A stretch of DNA of 64,000 bases. Origin: Yoonia tamlensis (GTDB lineage: Bacteria; Pseudomonadota; Alphaproteobacteria; Rhodobacterales; Rhodobacteraceae). Below the pieces are notes generated by a model, which was not told the DNA's origin, searched no databases, and saw only the letters and a program-made list of their open reading frames with translations. Made by a program: the position numbers and the translations under genes. The DNA is taken from contig NZ_FOYP01000003.1 in NCBI RefSeq assembly GCF_900115105.1, forward strand, positions 62,001 through 126,000. The letters run 5' to 3'. Positions 1 to 8,885 of the stretch are shown piece by piece; position 1 is the first letter of the stretch, and the number at the start of each line of letters is the position of its first letter.

Positions 1-938
1 AAGCCGACGCGCCGGTGCATGTATTGCCCATGGCGGCATTGACCAAAGGCCGGATGGGCCGCGAAATGACCGAGATCGGGTTTTTGCAAGACGCGGGCGC
101 TGTCGCATTTTCGGACGCCGACCGTGTTGTGACAGATACCAAAGTTTTCAGCCGCGCGCTGACCTATGCGCGCAGTCTGGATGCGCTGGTCATCGGCCAC
201 ACCCAAGACCCCGGCCTATCCAAAGGTGCGGCTGTCACATCCGGCAAATTTGCATCCTTGCGCGGCCTGCCCGGTGTCACCCCGATGGCCGAACGCATGG
301 CGCTTGACCGCGATATTGCACTGCTGGAAATGACAGGCGCACGCTATCACGCAAGCCAGATCACCACGGCGCGCGCGCTGCCCGCGCTCGAACGGGCCAA
401 GCGCAACGGGCTGAACATTACGGCAGGCGTGGGCATCCACCATCTGACGTTGAACGAAATGGATGTCGCGGATTACCGCACGTTCTTTAAGGTCAAGCCG
501 CCGCTGCGCAGCGAAGACGACCGGATTGCCGTTGTCCAAGCCGTCGCCGACGGGCTGATTGATATTATCTGTTCGATGCACACCCCCCAAGACGAAGAAA
601 GCAAGCGTCTGCCCTATGAAGAAGCCGCAAGCGGGGCGGTTGGACTGGAAACATTGCTGCCCGCCGCTTTACGACTTTACCATGCCGACATGATCGACCT
701 GCCCCGCCTGTTTCGGGCGTTGTCGCTGAACCCTGCACGCTTGCTGCGTCTGGATGCCGGCCGCCTTCGGGAAGGTGCGCCTGCTGATCTGATCCTGTTT
801 GATCCCGACGCGCCGTTCCAGCTTGACCGCACGCAGCTATTGTCGAAATCGAAAAATACCCCCTTTGACGGCGCGCGAATGCAGGGCAAGGTGCTGGGAA
901 CTTGGGTCGATGGCGACCGCATCTGGGAGAAATCATAA
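1..938 (+). CDS. pyrC: Dihydroorotase-like protein PyrC, 5' end outside window
   Basis: Amidohydrolase-superfamily dihydroorotase-type protein of pyrimidine synthesis. The reading frame is open from base 3, so the N-terminal metal-binding HxH part lies upstream of the window. Visible are the middle and C-terminal barrel and the closing small domain ending in KSKNTPFDG and WVDGDRIWEKS, typical of class I dihydroorotases. Where active dihydroorotases have a DHxPH motif, this protein reads SMHTPQ, lacking the usual aspartate and second histidine; this resembles non-catalytic PyrC' partners of aspartate transcarbamoylase. The stop codon overlaps the plsY start by one base, so the two are co-transcribed. 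In this family pyrB normally lies upstream (inference). Confidence 0.9.
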   Translation, partial: ADAPVHVLPMAALTKGRMGREMTEIGFLQDAGAVAFSDADRVVTDTKVFSRALTYARSLDALVIGHTQDPGLSKGAAVTSGKFASLRGLPGVTPMAERMALDRDIALLEMTGARYHASQITTARALPALERAKRNGLNITAGVGIHHLTLNEMDVADYRTFFKVKPPLRSEDDRIAVVQAVADGLIDIICSMHTPQDEESKRLPYEEAASGAVGLETLLPAALRLYHADMIDLPRLFRALSLNPARLLRLDAGRLREGAPADLILFDPDAPFQLDRTQLLSKSKNTPFDGARMQGKVLGTWVDGDRIWEKS

Positions 939-1549
939 TGCCGGCATTTGAAAACTCGTATGTGATCTTTGGTCTTTGGGCTGTTGTCGGGTATTTGCTG
1001 GGGTCGGTATCAGGCGGGATGATCATTGCGCGCGCGATGAAGCTTGGCAATCTGCGCGATATCGGGTCAGGCAATATCGGGGCCACCAATGTGCTGCGTA
1101 CAGGCAACAAAAAAGCCGCTGCGCTGACGCTGGTTTTTGACGCGGCCAAAGGCGCGATTGTCGTTTTGCTGGCGCGCGCATTTGCGGGCGATGATGCGGC
1201 GCAGATCGGGGCATTGGCCGCGTTTATCGGACATTGTTTTCCGGTATGGCTGGGTTTCAAGGGCGGCAAAGGCGTTGCCACCTATATCGGTATCTTGCTG
1301 GCACTTGCGTGGCCCATGGGGCTGGCCGCCTGCGCAATCTGGCTGCTAGTCGCATCTGTCAGCCGCTATTCATCGCTGGCCGCACTTATTGCCGCTGGCT
1401 GGACACCGGTGGTGATGGCATTCACCGGCTATGGCAGCAGCTTTCTATTGGCAGCGATCTTGTGCCTGCTGATGTACTGGCGGCATGCCGACAATATCCA
1501 GCGGCTGCGCGCAGGAACCGAGACCAAGATCGGCGCAAAGACCCAATAG
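938..1549 (+). CDS. plsY: Glycerol-3-phosphate acyltransferase PlsY
   Basis: Inner-membrane enzyme that transfers an acyl group from acyl phosphate to glycerol 3-phosphate, the first step of phospholipid synthesis. The 203-residue protein has several hydrophobic segments and the PlsY signature motifs GSGNIGATNVLR near residue 45 and GFKGGKGVAT near residue 105. The ATG at 938 shares its A with the pyrC stop; a longer reading frame from 902 exists but overlaps pyrC coding sequence, and PlsY proteins normally start close to the first membrane segment as here. Placement behind pyrC is common in Rhodobacteraceae. Confidence 0.95.
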   Translation: MPAFENSYVIFGLWAVVGYLLGSVSGGMIIARAMKLGNLRDIGSGNIGATNVLRTGNKKAAALTLVFDAAKGAIVVLLARAFAGDDAAQIGALAAFIGHCFPVWLGFKGGKGVATYIGILLALAWPMGLAACAIWLLVASVSRYSSLAALIAAGWTPVVMAFTGYGSSFLLAAILCLLMYWRHADNIQRLRAGTETKIGAKTQ

Positions 1550-1662
1550 GGCCAGCGAATTTCCGCCTGCGACTGCAAAACGTGACCCGATGTGCAATTG
1601 GTGATTGAACACGATTCAAAAATGAGAACAGTGCAAGTCAGCAAACATATTAGGAGAATATT

Positions 1663-2025
1663 GTGGACTTCAATGCATCGCTCGCGCTCGTTAAAAAGAT
1701 CCTGACAACAAAATACGCCGATTTCACAGGCCGTGCGGATCGCACCGAATTCTGGACATTTGTCGTCTTTTGTCTTGTCGTCAATGTGCTGTCATCGGTC
1801 ATCTTCGGAACGATTGGCCTTGGCATTATCGCAACAATTGTGTCGCTTGCGCTTTTGGTGCCGTCAATTGCGGTTACGGTGCGCCGCTTGCATGACCGCG
1901 ACATGTCCGGCTGGTTTGCGCTCGCGCTGCTTGTTCCGGTACTGGGCGCATTGTGGCTGCTGTATACCTGCTATTTCGAAGGTACAGACGGCGCCAACCA
2001 ATTCGGCGAAAAAACCGCCGCTTAA
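1663..2025 (+). CDS. DUF805 family membrane protein
   Basis: Small integral membrane protein of 120 residues of the DUF805 (YhaH-like) family, function unknown. It shows the family hallmarks FTGRADRTEFW near residue 22, three hydrophobic segments, and VRRLHDRDMSGW near residue 71. The start is a GTG at 1663 preceded by a good ribosome binding site (AGGAGA at 1652-1657). It stands alone between plsY and the convergent gshA, with a palindrome between the two stop codons. Confidence 0.85.
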   Translation: MDFNASLALVKKILTTKYADFTGRADRTEFWTFVVFCLVVNVLSSVIFGTIGLGIIATIVSLALLVPSIAVTVRRLHDRDMSGWFALALLVPVLGALWLLYTCYFEGTDGANQFGEKTAA

Positions 2026-2032
2026 GAATGAT

Positions 2033-2058
2033 TGCCACACCGGTCGCACGGTGTGGCA
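2033..2058. terminator. Bidirectional hairpin between convergent genes
   Basis: Perfect 10-bp stem TGCCACACCG/CGGTGTGGCA with a 6-nt loop, lying between the DUF805 stop and the gshA stop. No strong T run follows on the plus strand; the minus-strand side is followed by a weak T-rich stretch, so termination is more plausible for gshA. Confidence 0.5.
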
Positions 2059-2071
2059 CCCAAAAACGTGA

Positions 2072-3442
2072 TCAATAGGCGTATTCGCTATAAATCCGTT
2101 TCAGATCACCGTTCCAATCGCCATTGTAGTGATCCAGCAGTTCATCCGCCAAAGTTTTCCCGCTCTCGACGCTTTCTTTCAGCGCGTTCAGGAAATGGGT
2201 TTCGTCGGGGATCAGCCCGCCCGCACCCGGACGTGCGCGCGCCTTGAGACCAGATTCGGATATCGCGACAACTTCGCGGGCCAGCTCATGCATATTGATG
2301 CCATCAACCTGTGCCTGCAGCCCGTCAACAGATGCCGCCACCCGCAGGGCTTCGCGCTGTTCAGCGGTCCAGTTCTTGCACAGATCCCACGCCGCATCGA
2401 GCGCGGTCTGATCATAGGTCAGACCGGTCCAGAACGCAGGCAGGGCGCACAAACGCCGCCAAGGTCCGCCATCCGCGCCGCGCATTTCAATGAATTGCTT
2501 CATCCGCGCTTCGGGGAAGACGGTTGTCAGGTGGTCCGCCCAATCGGATAGCAGCGGCTTTTCTCCGGGTAGCGCGGGCAATTCGCCTTTCAGGAAATCA
2601 CGGAACGACATGCCAAGCGCGTCGATATATTTACCGTCGCGGTAAACAAAATACATCGGCACATCGAGAACCCACTGCACCCAAGCTTCGAACCCGAAAC
2701 CTTCGTCAAAGACAAAGGGGATCATACCCGTCCGCGACGGATCCAGATCGCGCCAGATGCGTGAACGCCATGATTTATGGCCGTTTACCTTGCCTTCAAA
2801 AAACGGCGAACTGGCGAAAAGCGCGGCCGCAACGGGTTGCAAGGCAACCGCGACCCGCATTTTCTGGACCATGTCGGCCTCGGATCCGAAATCAAGGTTC
2901 ACTTGCACTGTGCAGGTCCGGCGCATCATCGCCGTGCCCATCGTGCCGACCTTGTTCATATAGGCGTCCATCAACTTGTAACGGCCTTTGGGCATCAGCG
3001 GCATTTCTTCATGCGTCCATTCGGGCGCGGCACCGACACCGAGAAATTTGACGCCGATCTCGTCCGACACGGATTTCACTTCGGCCAGATGGGAATTCAC
3101 CTCGTCACAGGTCTGGTGGATCGTCTCAAGCGGGGCACCCGACAGTTCCAGCGCGCCGCCCGGTTCAAGGCTGACATTTGCGCCGTCTTTGGTCAGACCG
3201 ATGATATGGCCCTCTTCTTCAACACGGTTCCAACCAAACCGCGTTTCCAACCCTTCCAGCACCGCCTTGATCGACCGTTCGCCATCATAGGGCAGCGGGC
3301 GCAGGCTGTCCTGACAATAACCGAATTTCTCGTGTTCGGTGCCGATACGCCACTTGTCTTTGGGTTTGCAGCCGTCAGACAGCATTTGCGCAAGCTGCGC
3401 GTGATCTTCGATTGGGCCACCACCGGATTGAGGAATGGACAT
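2072..3442 (-). CDS. gshA: Glutamate-cysteine ligase
   Basis: ATP-dependent ligase for the first step of glutathione synthesis, cytoplasmic. The 456-residue protein is of the plant/alphaproteobacterial class: GTEHEKF at residues 34-40 and a C-terminal MRGADGGPWRRL segment are typical. Glutathione made here is the cofactor for FrmA (23429-24541) and FghA (36351-37181) in the same window. The ATG at 3442 is the only sensible start; the gene is apparently monocistronic. Confidence 0.93.
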   Translation of the reverse strand: MSIPQSGGGPIEDHAQLAQMLSDGCKPKDKWRIGTEHEKFGYCQDSLRPLPYDGERSIKAVLEGLETRFGWNRVEEEGHIIGLTKDGANVSLEPGGALELSGAPLETIHQTCDEVNSHLAEVKSVSDEIGVKFLGVGAAPEWTHEEMPLMPKGRYKLMDAYMNKVGTMGTAMMRRTCTVQVNLDFGSEADMVQKMRVAVALQPVAAALFASSPFFEGKVNGHKSWRSRIWRDLDPSRTGMIPFVFDEGFGFEAWVQWVLDVPMYFVYRDGKYIDALGMSFRDFLKGELPALPGEKPLLSDWADHLTTVFPEARMKQFIEMRGADGGPWRRLCALPAFWTGLTYDQTALDAAWDLCKNWTAEQREALRVAASVDGLQAQVDGINMHELAREVVAISESGLKARARPGAGGLIPDETHFLNALKESVESGKTLADELLDHYNGDWNGDLKRIYSEYAY

Positions 3443-3504
3443 GGGCGCGCTCCGTGCTTGCTATCTATCAGAATTTCTATCGGTGACTTGCTGCAAGCCG
3501 GGTG

Positions 3505-4023
3505 TCAATGCAAGACCGGACGCACACGCGCCCAAATTGTCACGCGCGCATCAGGTGTGCGTGAAAGCACATCCAGCATTGCGCTTGTCTTGATCTCGGG
3601 GAGGGATGCAAAAACGTCGAACAGGGCTTCGGATCCTGTCGCATTGATCGGGATTGCCAAGGTCTGTCCGCCGACACCTGTCAGCACCCAATTGGGATCG
3701 GGGTGTGCGCTCGGGTCCAGTTCCAGCTTTGTCAGGTCCGCCACGTCGATCACCCCGCCGTCCAGTGGTCCGAAATAGGACAGGCGACGTTCGTTGATCT
3801 GCACAACGCCAGACCCGATGCCATCCTGACGAAACCGCGCGCGCTGCACCCCTGCAACGGTCAGGATTAAGCCGCCGATGACAATAATATAGCCCAGCCA
3901 TTGCACGGCCCCGAATGCCCGCAGCGCCCACCACAGGCCCAGCGCGGTTAGCGCGACGCCTGCGATTGTATCGCGCCAGCGCCAAAGAAAGGCGCGCGCC
4001 TCGGGGCGGAAAAAGTCAGACAT
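3505..4023 (-). CDS. Conserved membrane protein of unknown function
   Basis: Protein of 172 residues with two hydrophobic segments (about residues 18-36 and 41-60) followed by a soluble domain rich in beta-strand-like sequence that ends in WARVRPVLH. I do not recognise a family motif; proteins of this shape with a PH-like tail are common in Rhodobacteraceae. The ATG overlaps the end of the upstream GNAT gene by 8 nt, so it is the last gene of an rsmE-GNAT-membrane protein operon. Confidence 0.75.
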   Translation of the reverse strand: MSDFFRPEARAFLWRWRDTIAGVALTALGLWWALRAFGAVQWLGYIIVIGGLILTVAGVQRARFRQDGIGSGVVQINERRLSYFGPLDGGVIDVADLTKLELDPSAHPDPNWVLTGVGGQTLAIPINATGSEALFDVFASLPEIKTSAMLDVLSRTPDARVTIWARVRPVLH

Positions 4024-4855
4024 GGATCACCTGCGGGTCCTTATAAATCACCATTGCAAAGGCGCCGATTTTGGTAAAACCAATCGCCTCATAGGCGCGA
4101 GCGGCGGTATCATTCGCTGCAAATAGCATTGCATCTGTGACCCCGTTTTCCCGCGCTTCTTTTAGGTGGAGCCCCACAGCCCGCCGCGCAACCCCCTGCC
4201 CGCGAAATTCATGCGGGGTGAAAACACCACCAATTTGCACGGTCTGTGGCAAATGCGCATTAAATCCGGTCATGCCTACCGGTTGCCCTGCGCGGCGCAG
4301 CACACGGTGACTGCCTGCCGCGATATAGCCGGCGATGTCATTCTTGGCGGCGGCTTGAAGCCCGCCACCCGCAGATAATCCCGTTTCGCGTAAATAGGCG
4401 GCGCGCCAGCTTTGCGCCAGATCGCGATCAGCCTCGGCAAGCAGACAAAGCGTATATCCGGCGCAATCAGGCAGCTTCAGGTCAGCAAGGTTGAGGCGAT
4501 AAAGCGGCTCTATTTCATCAACCTGCGCCGCATCAGCCCACCCCAGCGCGACCCGCATACCCGCGACTTGCCCTGCATCCCCCATGATCCCGCGCAGTGC
4601 CTGTCCCGCCAATGCCACCCGCAAATCGCCCCAAGGCATCGTCGGGCATTGCGGGAAGGCAAAGCCTTCGTCGGTCACGGTCAATACATCTGTGATACGT
4701 CCTGTTTCCCAACGCACCCAAAACGTCACCGCGCGCGGGTGTCCGCCAGCCATCCCATGATTGCGCAGATTGGACAGCGGAAACATCGACGTCGCGACGT
4801 GGTCAGTAAGAAAGGCTTCGATTGCGGGACGGTCGGCCAGATTGGCGCGGATCAT
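4016..4855 (-). CDS. GNAT family N-acetyltransferase
   Basis: Predicted acetyl-CoA-dependent acetyltransferase of 279 residues; the substrate is unknown. The C-terminal GNAT half carries the acetyl-CoA loop RGQGVA at about residues 218-223 and the AANDTAARAYEAIGF segment typical of the fold; the N-terminal half is family-specific. The ATG at 4855 overlaps the rsmE stop as ATGA, which decides the start over the TTG six bases upstream. It is translationally coupled to rsmE and to the membrane protein downstream. Confidence 0.85.
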   Translation of the reverse strand: MIRANLADRPAIEAFLTDHVATSMFPLSNLRNHGMAGGHPRAVTFWVRWETGRITDVLTVTDEGFAFPQCPTMPWGDLRVALAGQALRGIMGDAGQVAGMRVALGWADAAQVDEIEPLYRLNLADLKLPDCAGYTLCLLAEADRDLAQSWRAAYLRETGLSAGGGLQAAAKNDIAGYIAAGSHRVLRRAGQPVGMTGFNAHLPQTVQIGGVFTPHEFRGQGVARRAVGLHLKEARENGVTDAMLFAANDTAARAYEAIGFTKIGAFAMVIYKDPQVIHV

Positions 4856-5574
4856 CCCCAATCCCCCAATGCCTGCTGCCAGACGGTCAGCGCCGCAACG
4901 GCAGCGGTGTCGGCGCGCAGGATGCGCGGGCCAAGGCTGACAGGGTGGCTATAGGGCAGCGCATGCAGCTTTTCGCGCTCGGTTGGCGAAAACCCGCCTT
5001 CGGGACCGATCAGGATCGCCCATGGACCGCGCAAGTCGGGCAACCCGATCGGGTCGCCGATCTTGGCCTCGTCACAAAACATCAACTGGCGGTCTGCGGG
5101 CCAATCGGCCAGAATCCGGTCCAGCTTCTGCAGATCATCCACGGGCGGCACAAATGTGCCACCGCATTGTTCGGCGGCTTCGACCGCGTGGGCTTGCAAT
5201 TTATCCTGCCGGATCCGGTTCGCGCCTTGGGTATAGTCGGTTTGCACCGGGATAATGCGCGCGGCACCCATCTCGACCGCTTTTTCAACGATAAAGGCGG
5301 TGCGTTCTTTGCGGATCGGCGCAAAGACCAGCCACAGGTCGGGCGGCGTCTGCAACGGGCGGGTTTGGGCCTGACACGTCAAGATGCCGCCTTTGTTACC
5401 TGCCTTGACAATCTCGGCATCCCATTCGCCGTCACGGCTGTTTATCAAGGATAAAACCGTGCCTTCACCCAGCCGCATCACCCCAAACAGGTAATGCGCC
5501 TGATCCCGCGACAGCGGAACTGATTGCCCTTCACCCAGCGGGTGATCTACATAAAGTCGAACCTTGGAAGCCAT
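4852..5574 (-). CDS. rsmE: 16S rRNA (uracil1498-N3)-methyltransferase RsmE
   Basis: SAM-dependent SPOUT methyltransferase that methylates U1498 of 16S rRNA. In the 240-residue protein the C-terminal knot carries LIGPEGGFSPTE from about residue 188 and RILRADTAAVAAL near the end, both RsmE signatures. The start at MASKVRLYV (5574) fits the family N-terminus; the 33-residue longer frame would run into the divergent ubiA promoter. First gene of the operon with the GNAT and membrane protein genes. Confidence 0.92.
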   Translation of the reverse strand: MASKVRLYVDHPLGEGQSVPLSRDQAHYLFGVMRLGEGTVLSLINSRDGEWDAEIVKAGNKGGILTCQAQTRPLQTPPDLWLVFAPIRKERTAFIVEKAVEMGAARIIPVQTDYTQGANRIRQDKLQAHAVEAAEQCGGTFVPPVDDLQKLDRILADWPADRQLMFCDEAKIGDPIGLPDLRGPWAILIGPEGGFSPTEREKLHALPYSHPVSLGPRILRADTAAVAALTVWQQALGDWG

Positions 5575-5585
5575 AGGCCGATCAT

Positions 5586-6551
5586 ATGACCGACAACGCA
5601 CCAATACCAGAGCCAACAGGCACAGTTTCCGACGCTGTTTCAGGGAACTGGGTTGATACAATCGCGCCTGCATTTACGCGGCCTTATCTGCGCCTGTCGC
5701 GGGCGGATCGCCCGATTGGCACATGGTTGTTATATATGCCCTGCCTTTGGGGGTTGGGGCTTGCGATGCTGGCCACCCAAAGCGCCAGCATGCATGATTT
5801 ATGGACGGCGATTGCCTGCGGCATTGGCGCGTTTTTGATGCGCGGTGCGGGCTGCACATGGAACGATATCACCGACCGGCATATCGACGGCAAAGTTGCG
5901 CGCACAAGGTCGCGGCCAATCCCATCGGGGCAGGTCACGGTGCGCGGCGCGCTGGTCTGGATGGTCGCGCAGATGGCAGTTTCTTTTGCGATTTTGCTGA
6001 CCTTTTACTGGGCAGCGATTGCGCTGGGCGTGATCGCGCTACTGCCCGTTGCGATTTACCCGTTTGCCAAGCGGTTCACATGGTGGCCGCAGGTGTTCCT
6101 TGGCCTTGCGTTTAACTGGGGCGCGCTGCTGGCTTGGGCCGCACACACGGGCAGCATCGGGCCTGTGCCGGTGGTTCTTTATCTTGCGGGGATTGCGTGG
6201 ACGCTGTTTTACGACACCATCTATGCACATCAGGACACCGAAGATGACGCGTTGATCGGGGTCAAATCCACGGCACGGCTGTTCGGTGATCAATCGCGCA
6301 AATGGCTGCGGCTTTTCCTGACAGTAACCATTCTTTTGTTCGGGGCAGCGGTGGTATTGGCGTGTATGGATCGCAGCATTCTATCAATGGTCATCGCGCT
6401 GGGCGGGCCATGGGCGCTGGGCTGGCACCTGACTTGGCAGCTTAGCCGTTTCGATCCTGACGACAATGACGGACTTTTGCGACTTTTCCGGTCAAACAGA
6501 AACGCAGGGCTGGTTGTTCTGCCCTTTTTTGCGGTTGCCCTATTCGTGTGA
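5586..6551 (+). CDS. ubiA: 4-hydroxybenzoate polyprenyltransferase UbiA
   Basis: Membrane prenyltransferase that attaches the polyprenyl chain to 4-hydroxybenzoate in ubiquinone synthesis. The 321 residues contain the first Asp-rich motif NDITDRHID at 93-101 and the second YDTIYAHQDTEDD around 213-225, with about eight hydrophobic segments. The start codons of ubiA and rsmE are only 11 bp apart and divergent, so their promoters must overlap each other's coding regions. No terminator is seen before the OmpA-family gene. Confidence 0.94.
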   Translation: MTDNAPIPEPTGTVSDAVSGNWVDTIAPAFTRPYLRLSRADRPIGTWLLYMPCLWGLGLAMLATQSASMHDLWTAIACGIGAFLMRGAGCTWNDITDRHIDGKVARTRSRPIPSGQVTVRGALVWMVAQMAVSFAILLTFYWAAIALGVIALLPVAIYPFAKRFTWWPQVFLGLAFNWGALLAWAAHTGSIGPVPVVLYLAGIAWTLFYDTIYAHQDTEDDALIGVKSTARLFGDQSRKWLRLFLTVTILLFGAAVVLACMDRSILSMVIALGGPWALGWHLTWQLSRFDPDDNDGLLRLFRSNRNAGLVVLPFFAVALFV

Positions 6552-6607
6552 TTGATCAACGGCGCGCCTAGGCCTATGCAGGGCGCCAACCAACAAAGCG
6601 GACCTAC

Positions 6608-8560
6608 ATGCGCCTATCAGCTATATTCATTCGACTGGTTGCCTTTGCCATTGCCGGGCTTGTTTGTTTCGGGGCGGCTCGCACCACTGTTTCCGAAGTC
6701 GAACAGCGGTCGGTTGCCGGCGTGCAAAACACGCTCGAAATCCGCGGGTACGAATGGGCGACGGTGCTTGGTGACGGGCTTCAGGTCATTATCGAAGGTC
6801 AGGCCCCCACAGAGGCCGAAAGATTCCGCGCAATTTCCGCCGCAGGTGCAATTGTTGATGCGGCGCGGGTGATCGACAATATGTCTGTCGTAGCATCAAG
6901 ACGCGTTGTTGCGCCTACGTTTGCTATCGAAATCTTGCGTAATGATAGCGGCGTGTCGCTGATCGGGCTGATCCCAGCAACAACGGACCGCGAAACATTG
7001 GCCGCGCGCATCCGCAATATTGCGGCAGGCCTGCCCGTTGTGGATTTGCTCGAGGTTGCGGATTACCCCACGCCCGACACATGGCGTCCGGCGCTTAATT
7101 ACAGTTTGCGTGCCTTGCAGATGCTGCCGCGTTCGAAAATATCTGTGGATGCGGACCGCGTGATTATCAGCGCCATTTCAGACAGCCCCGAAGAAAAGCA
7201 CCGGCTCGAGGTGGCGCTGTGGCGCAATACCCCGCCAGAGATTGACCTGACTATCAATATCAGTGCGCCGCGACCTGTGATCTCTCCATTTACGGTCCGT
7301 TTCGGGATCGACGAAGACGGGCCGATGTTTGACGCTTGCGCCGCAGACACCATCGAAGCGATCGGCCAGATTACCAATGCGGCAAATGCTGCCGGATTTA
7401 CCGGACAGGCAAACTGCACGCTGGCGCTGGGCGCGCCATCACGGCAATGGGGGCGCGCTGTTGCCTTGTCGGTCAAATCGGTGAGCGATCTTGGCGGCGG
7501 TACAGTGACCATTGCCGACACCGATATCACCTTGCTTGCGCCTTTGGGCACCGATCCGCATCTGTTTGACGATATTGTCGGCACGCTTGAAAATAACCTG
7601 CCTGCAGGTTTTGCCGTATCCGCAGAATTACCCGTGGCACCAGAGGCGCCCCCCGAAGGGTCACCACGCTTTACCGCAACCCGCAGCCCCGAGGGCCAAG
7701 TGCAATTGCGCGGTCGCATACCGGATGATTTGACCAATACGGTCGCCAAAAATTTTGCCAGCGCCATGTTTGGCCAGAACAATATCACTATGGGCACCCG
7801 CGTGGTTGACGGGCTTCCGGCGGGATGGTCAATGCGGGTCCTTGCCGGAATCGAAGCCCTGTCAGAACTGTCAAACGGCGTTGTCGTGGTCGAACCGAAT
7901 ATGATTCAGATTCGCGGCAATACAGGCAATGAGGTCGCCAGCGCCGATATTTCGCGGCTATTGATCGAAAAACTGGGGCAAACGGCCGATTTTGATATCG
8001 ACGTCACCTACGTCAAGCAGCTTGATCCCATCGCAAGCCTGCCGACACCCGAAGAATGTATCGCGCAAATTCAGCTGGTGACCGAAGACCGCAAAATCAC
8101 ATTTGACCCCAGTTCGGCTGATATTTCAGCCGCTGCGGTGCCGCTGATTGACGATATCGCCGATATCCTCAAGAAATGCGGCGATCTGCGCATTCGGGTC
8201 GCAGGGTTTACCGATAGTCAGGGGCGCGAAGAAATGAACCAGCAATTGTCACAGCGCCGCGCCGATGCTGTTTTGACAGCGCTGCGCGCGCGAAGGGTGC
8301 CTGTGTCGACCTTCGAATCAGTTGGATTTGGCGAAGAAAACCCCATCGCGGACAATGAAACCGAAGAAGGTCGCGAGGCAAACCGCCGGATCGAATTCAG
8401 CCTGATCCTGCCCGAACCGATCCCCGAGGTCGAAACCACGCTTGAAGCGATAGCCGAAGAAACCACCCTGCCGCCGACGGATGAAACCGCCGCCCCCGCA
8501 GACGACACCCCCGCCACAGAACCTGTCGCACAAGAACAAGAAGGCACACAAAATGAATAG
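6608..8560 (+). CDS. OmpA family protein with multiple BON-like repeats
   Basis: Exported envelope protein of 650 residues. The N-terminus (MRLSAIFIRLVAFAIAGLVC) is a signal peptide or membrane anchor. Residues from about 40 to 490 hold a series of alpha-beta repeats resembling BON domains. A C-terminal OmpA peptidoglycan-binding domain follows (about 495-602; AGFTDSQGREEMNQQLSQRR and GREANRRIEF), then a Pro/Glu/Thr-rich tail. The layout recalls actinobacterial ArfA/OmpATb, but no pore function is shown here. The stop overlaps the next start by 8 nt, implying that the two proteins work together. Confidence 0.85.
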   Translation: MRLSAIFIRLVAFAIAGLVCFGAARTTVSEVEQRSVAGVQNTLEIRGYEWATVLGDGLQVIIEGQAPTEAERFRAISAAGAIVDAARVIDNMSVVASRRVVAPTFAIEILRNDSGVSLIGLIPATTDRETLAARIRNIAAGLPVVDLLEVADYPTPDTWRPALNYSLRALQMLPRSKISVDADRVIISAISDSPEEKHRLEVALWRNTPPEIDLTINISAPRPVISPFTVRFGIDEDGPMFDACAADTIEAIGQITNAANAAGFTGQANCTLALGAPSRQWGRAVALSVKSVSDLGGGTVTIADTDITLLAPLGTDPHLFDDIVGTLENNLPAGFAVSAELPVAPEAPPEGSPRFTATRSPEGQVQLRGRIPDDLTNTVAKNFASAMFGQNNITMGTRVVDGLPAGWSMRVLAGIEALSELSNGVVVVEPNMIQIRGNTGNEVASADISRLLIEKLGQTADFDIDVTYVKQLDPIASLPTPEECIAQIQLVTEDRKITFDPSSADISAAAVPLIDDIADILKKCGDLRIRVAGFTDSQGREEMNQQLSQRRADAVLTALRARRVPVSTFESVGFGEENPIADNETEEGREANRRIEFSLILPEPIPEVETTLEAIAEETTLPPTDETAAPADDTPATEPVAQEQEGTQNE

Positions 8561-8885
8561 ATCAGAGTTCATCATCGCCACAGCGGTGATCTTGTTTGTC
8601 GCCTTTTGTCTTGGCTGGTTTGCAAGCTGGCTTGTCAACCGGTTCACCCGCGTCACCAAATCCGAAATCGACGATCTGGACAAAATGGCGCAATCGCTGC
8701 ACGAGGCCGAAGAAACCCGCGATCAGGCGATCACCTATTTGCAACAGCGCGAGGCAGAAATGACCAATCAGCTGTCGCAAACCGAAGCCGAATTGCGCGC
8801 GGCAATGGACGGGCTACGCGAAGCCCGTCGCGAGGCCGAAGAATTGCGCGGGTATATCGAACGCCAGAACAGCGGCGAGAATTAA
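8553..8885 (+). CDS. Small membrane-anchored coiled-coil protein
   Basis: Protein of 110 residues: one transmembrane helix (about 6-28, ATAVILFVAFCLGWFASWLV) followed by a charged, heptad-like coiled coil from about residue 40 to 105 (SQTEAELRAAMDGLREARRE). The ATG at 8553 lies inside the end of the BON/OmpA gene, and an earlier in-frame start would be wholly within that gene. The likely role is an inner-membrane partner or scaffold of the BON/OmpA protein (inference from coupling). Its TAA shares 4 nt with the stop of the convergent Sua5 gene. Confidence 0.75.
   Translation: MNRSEFIIATAVILFVAFCLGWFASWLVNRFTRVTKSEIDDLDKMAQSLHEAEETRDQAITYLQQREAEMTNQLSQTEAELRAAMDGLREARREAEELRGYIERQNSGEN

Noticed and set aside
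2777..3778. Open frame of 333 residues on the plus strand
   Set aside because: It is antisense to gshA, which has clear family motifs; the frame has no recognisable product and runs past the gshA start.
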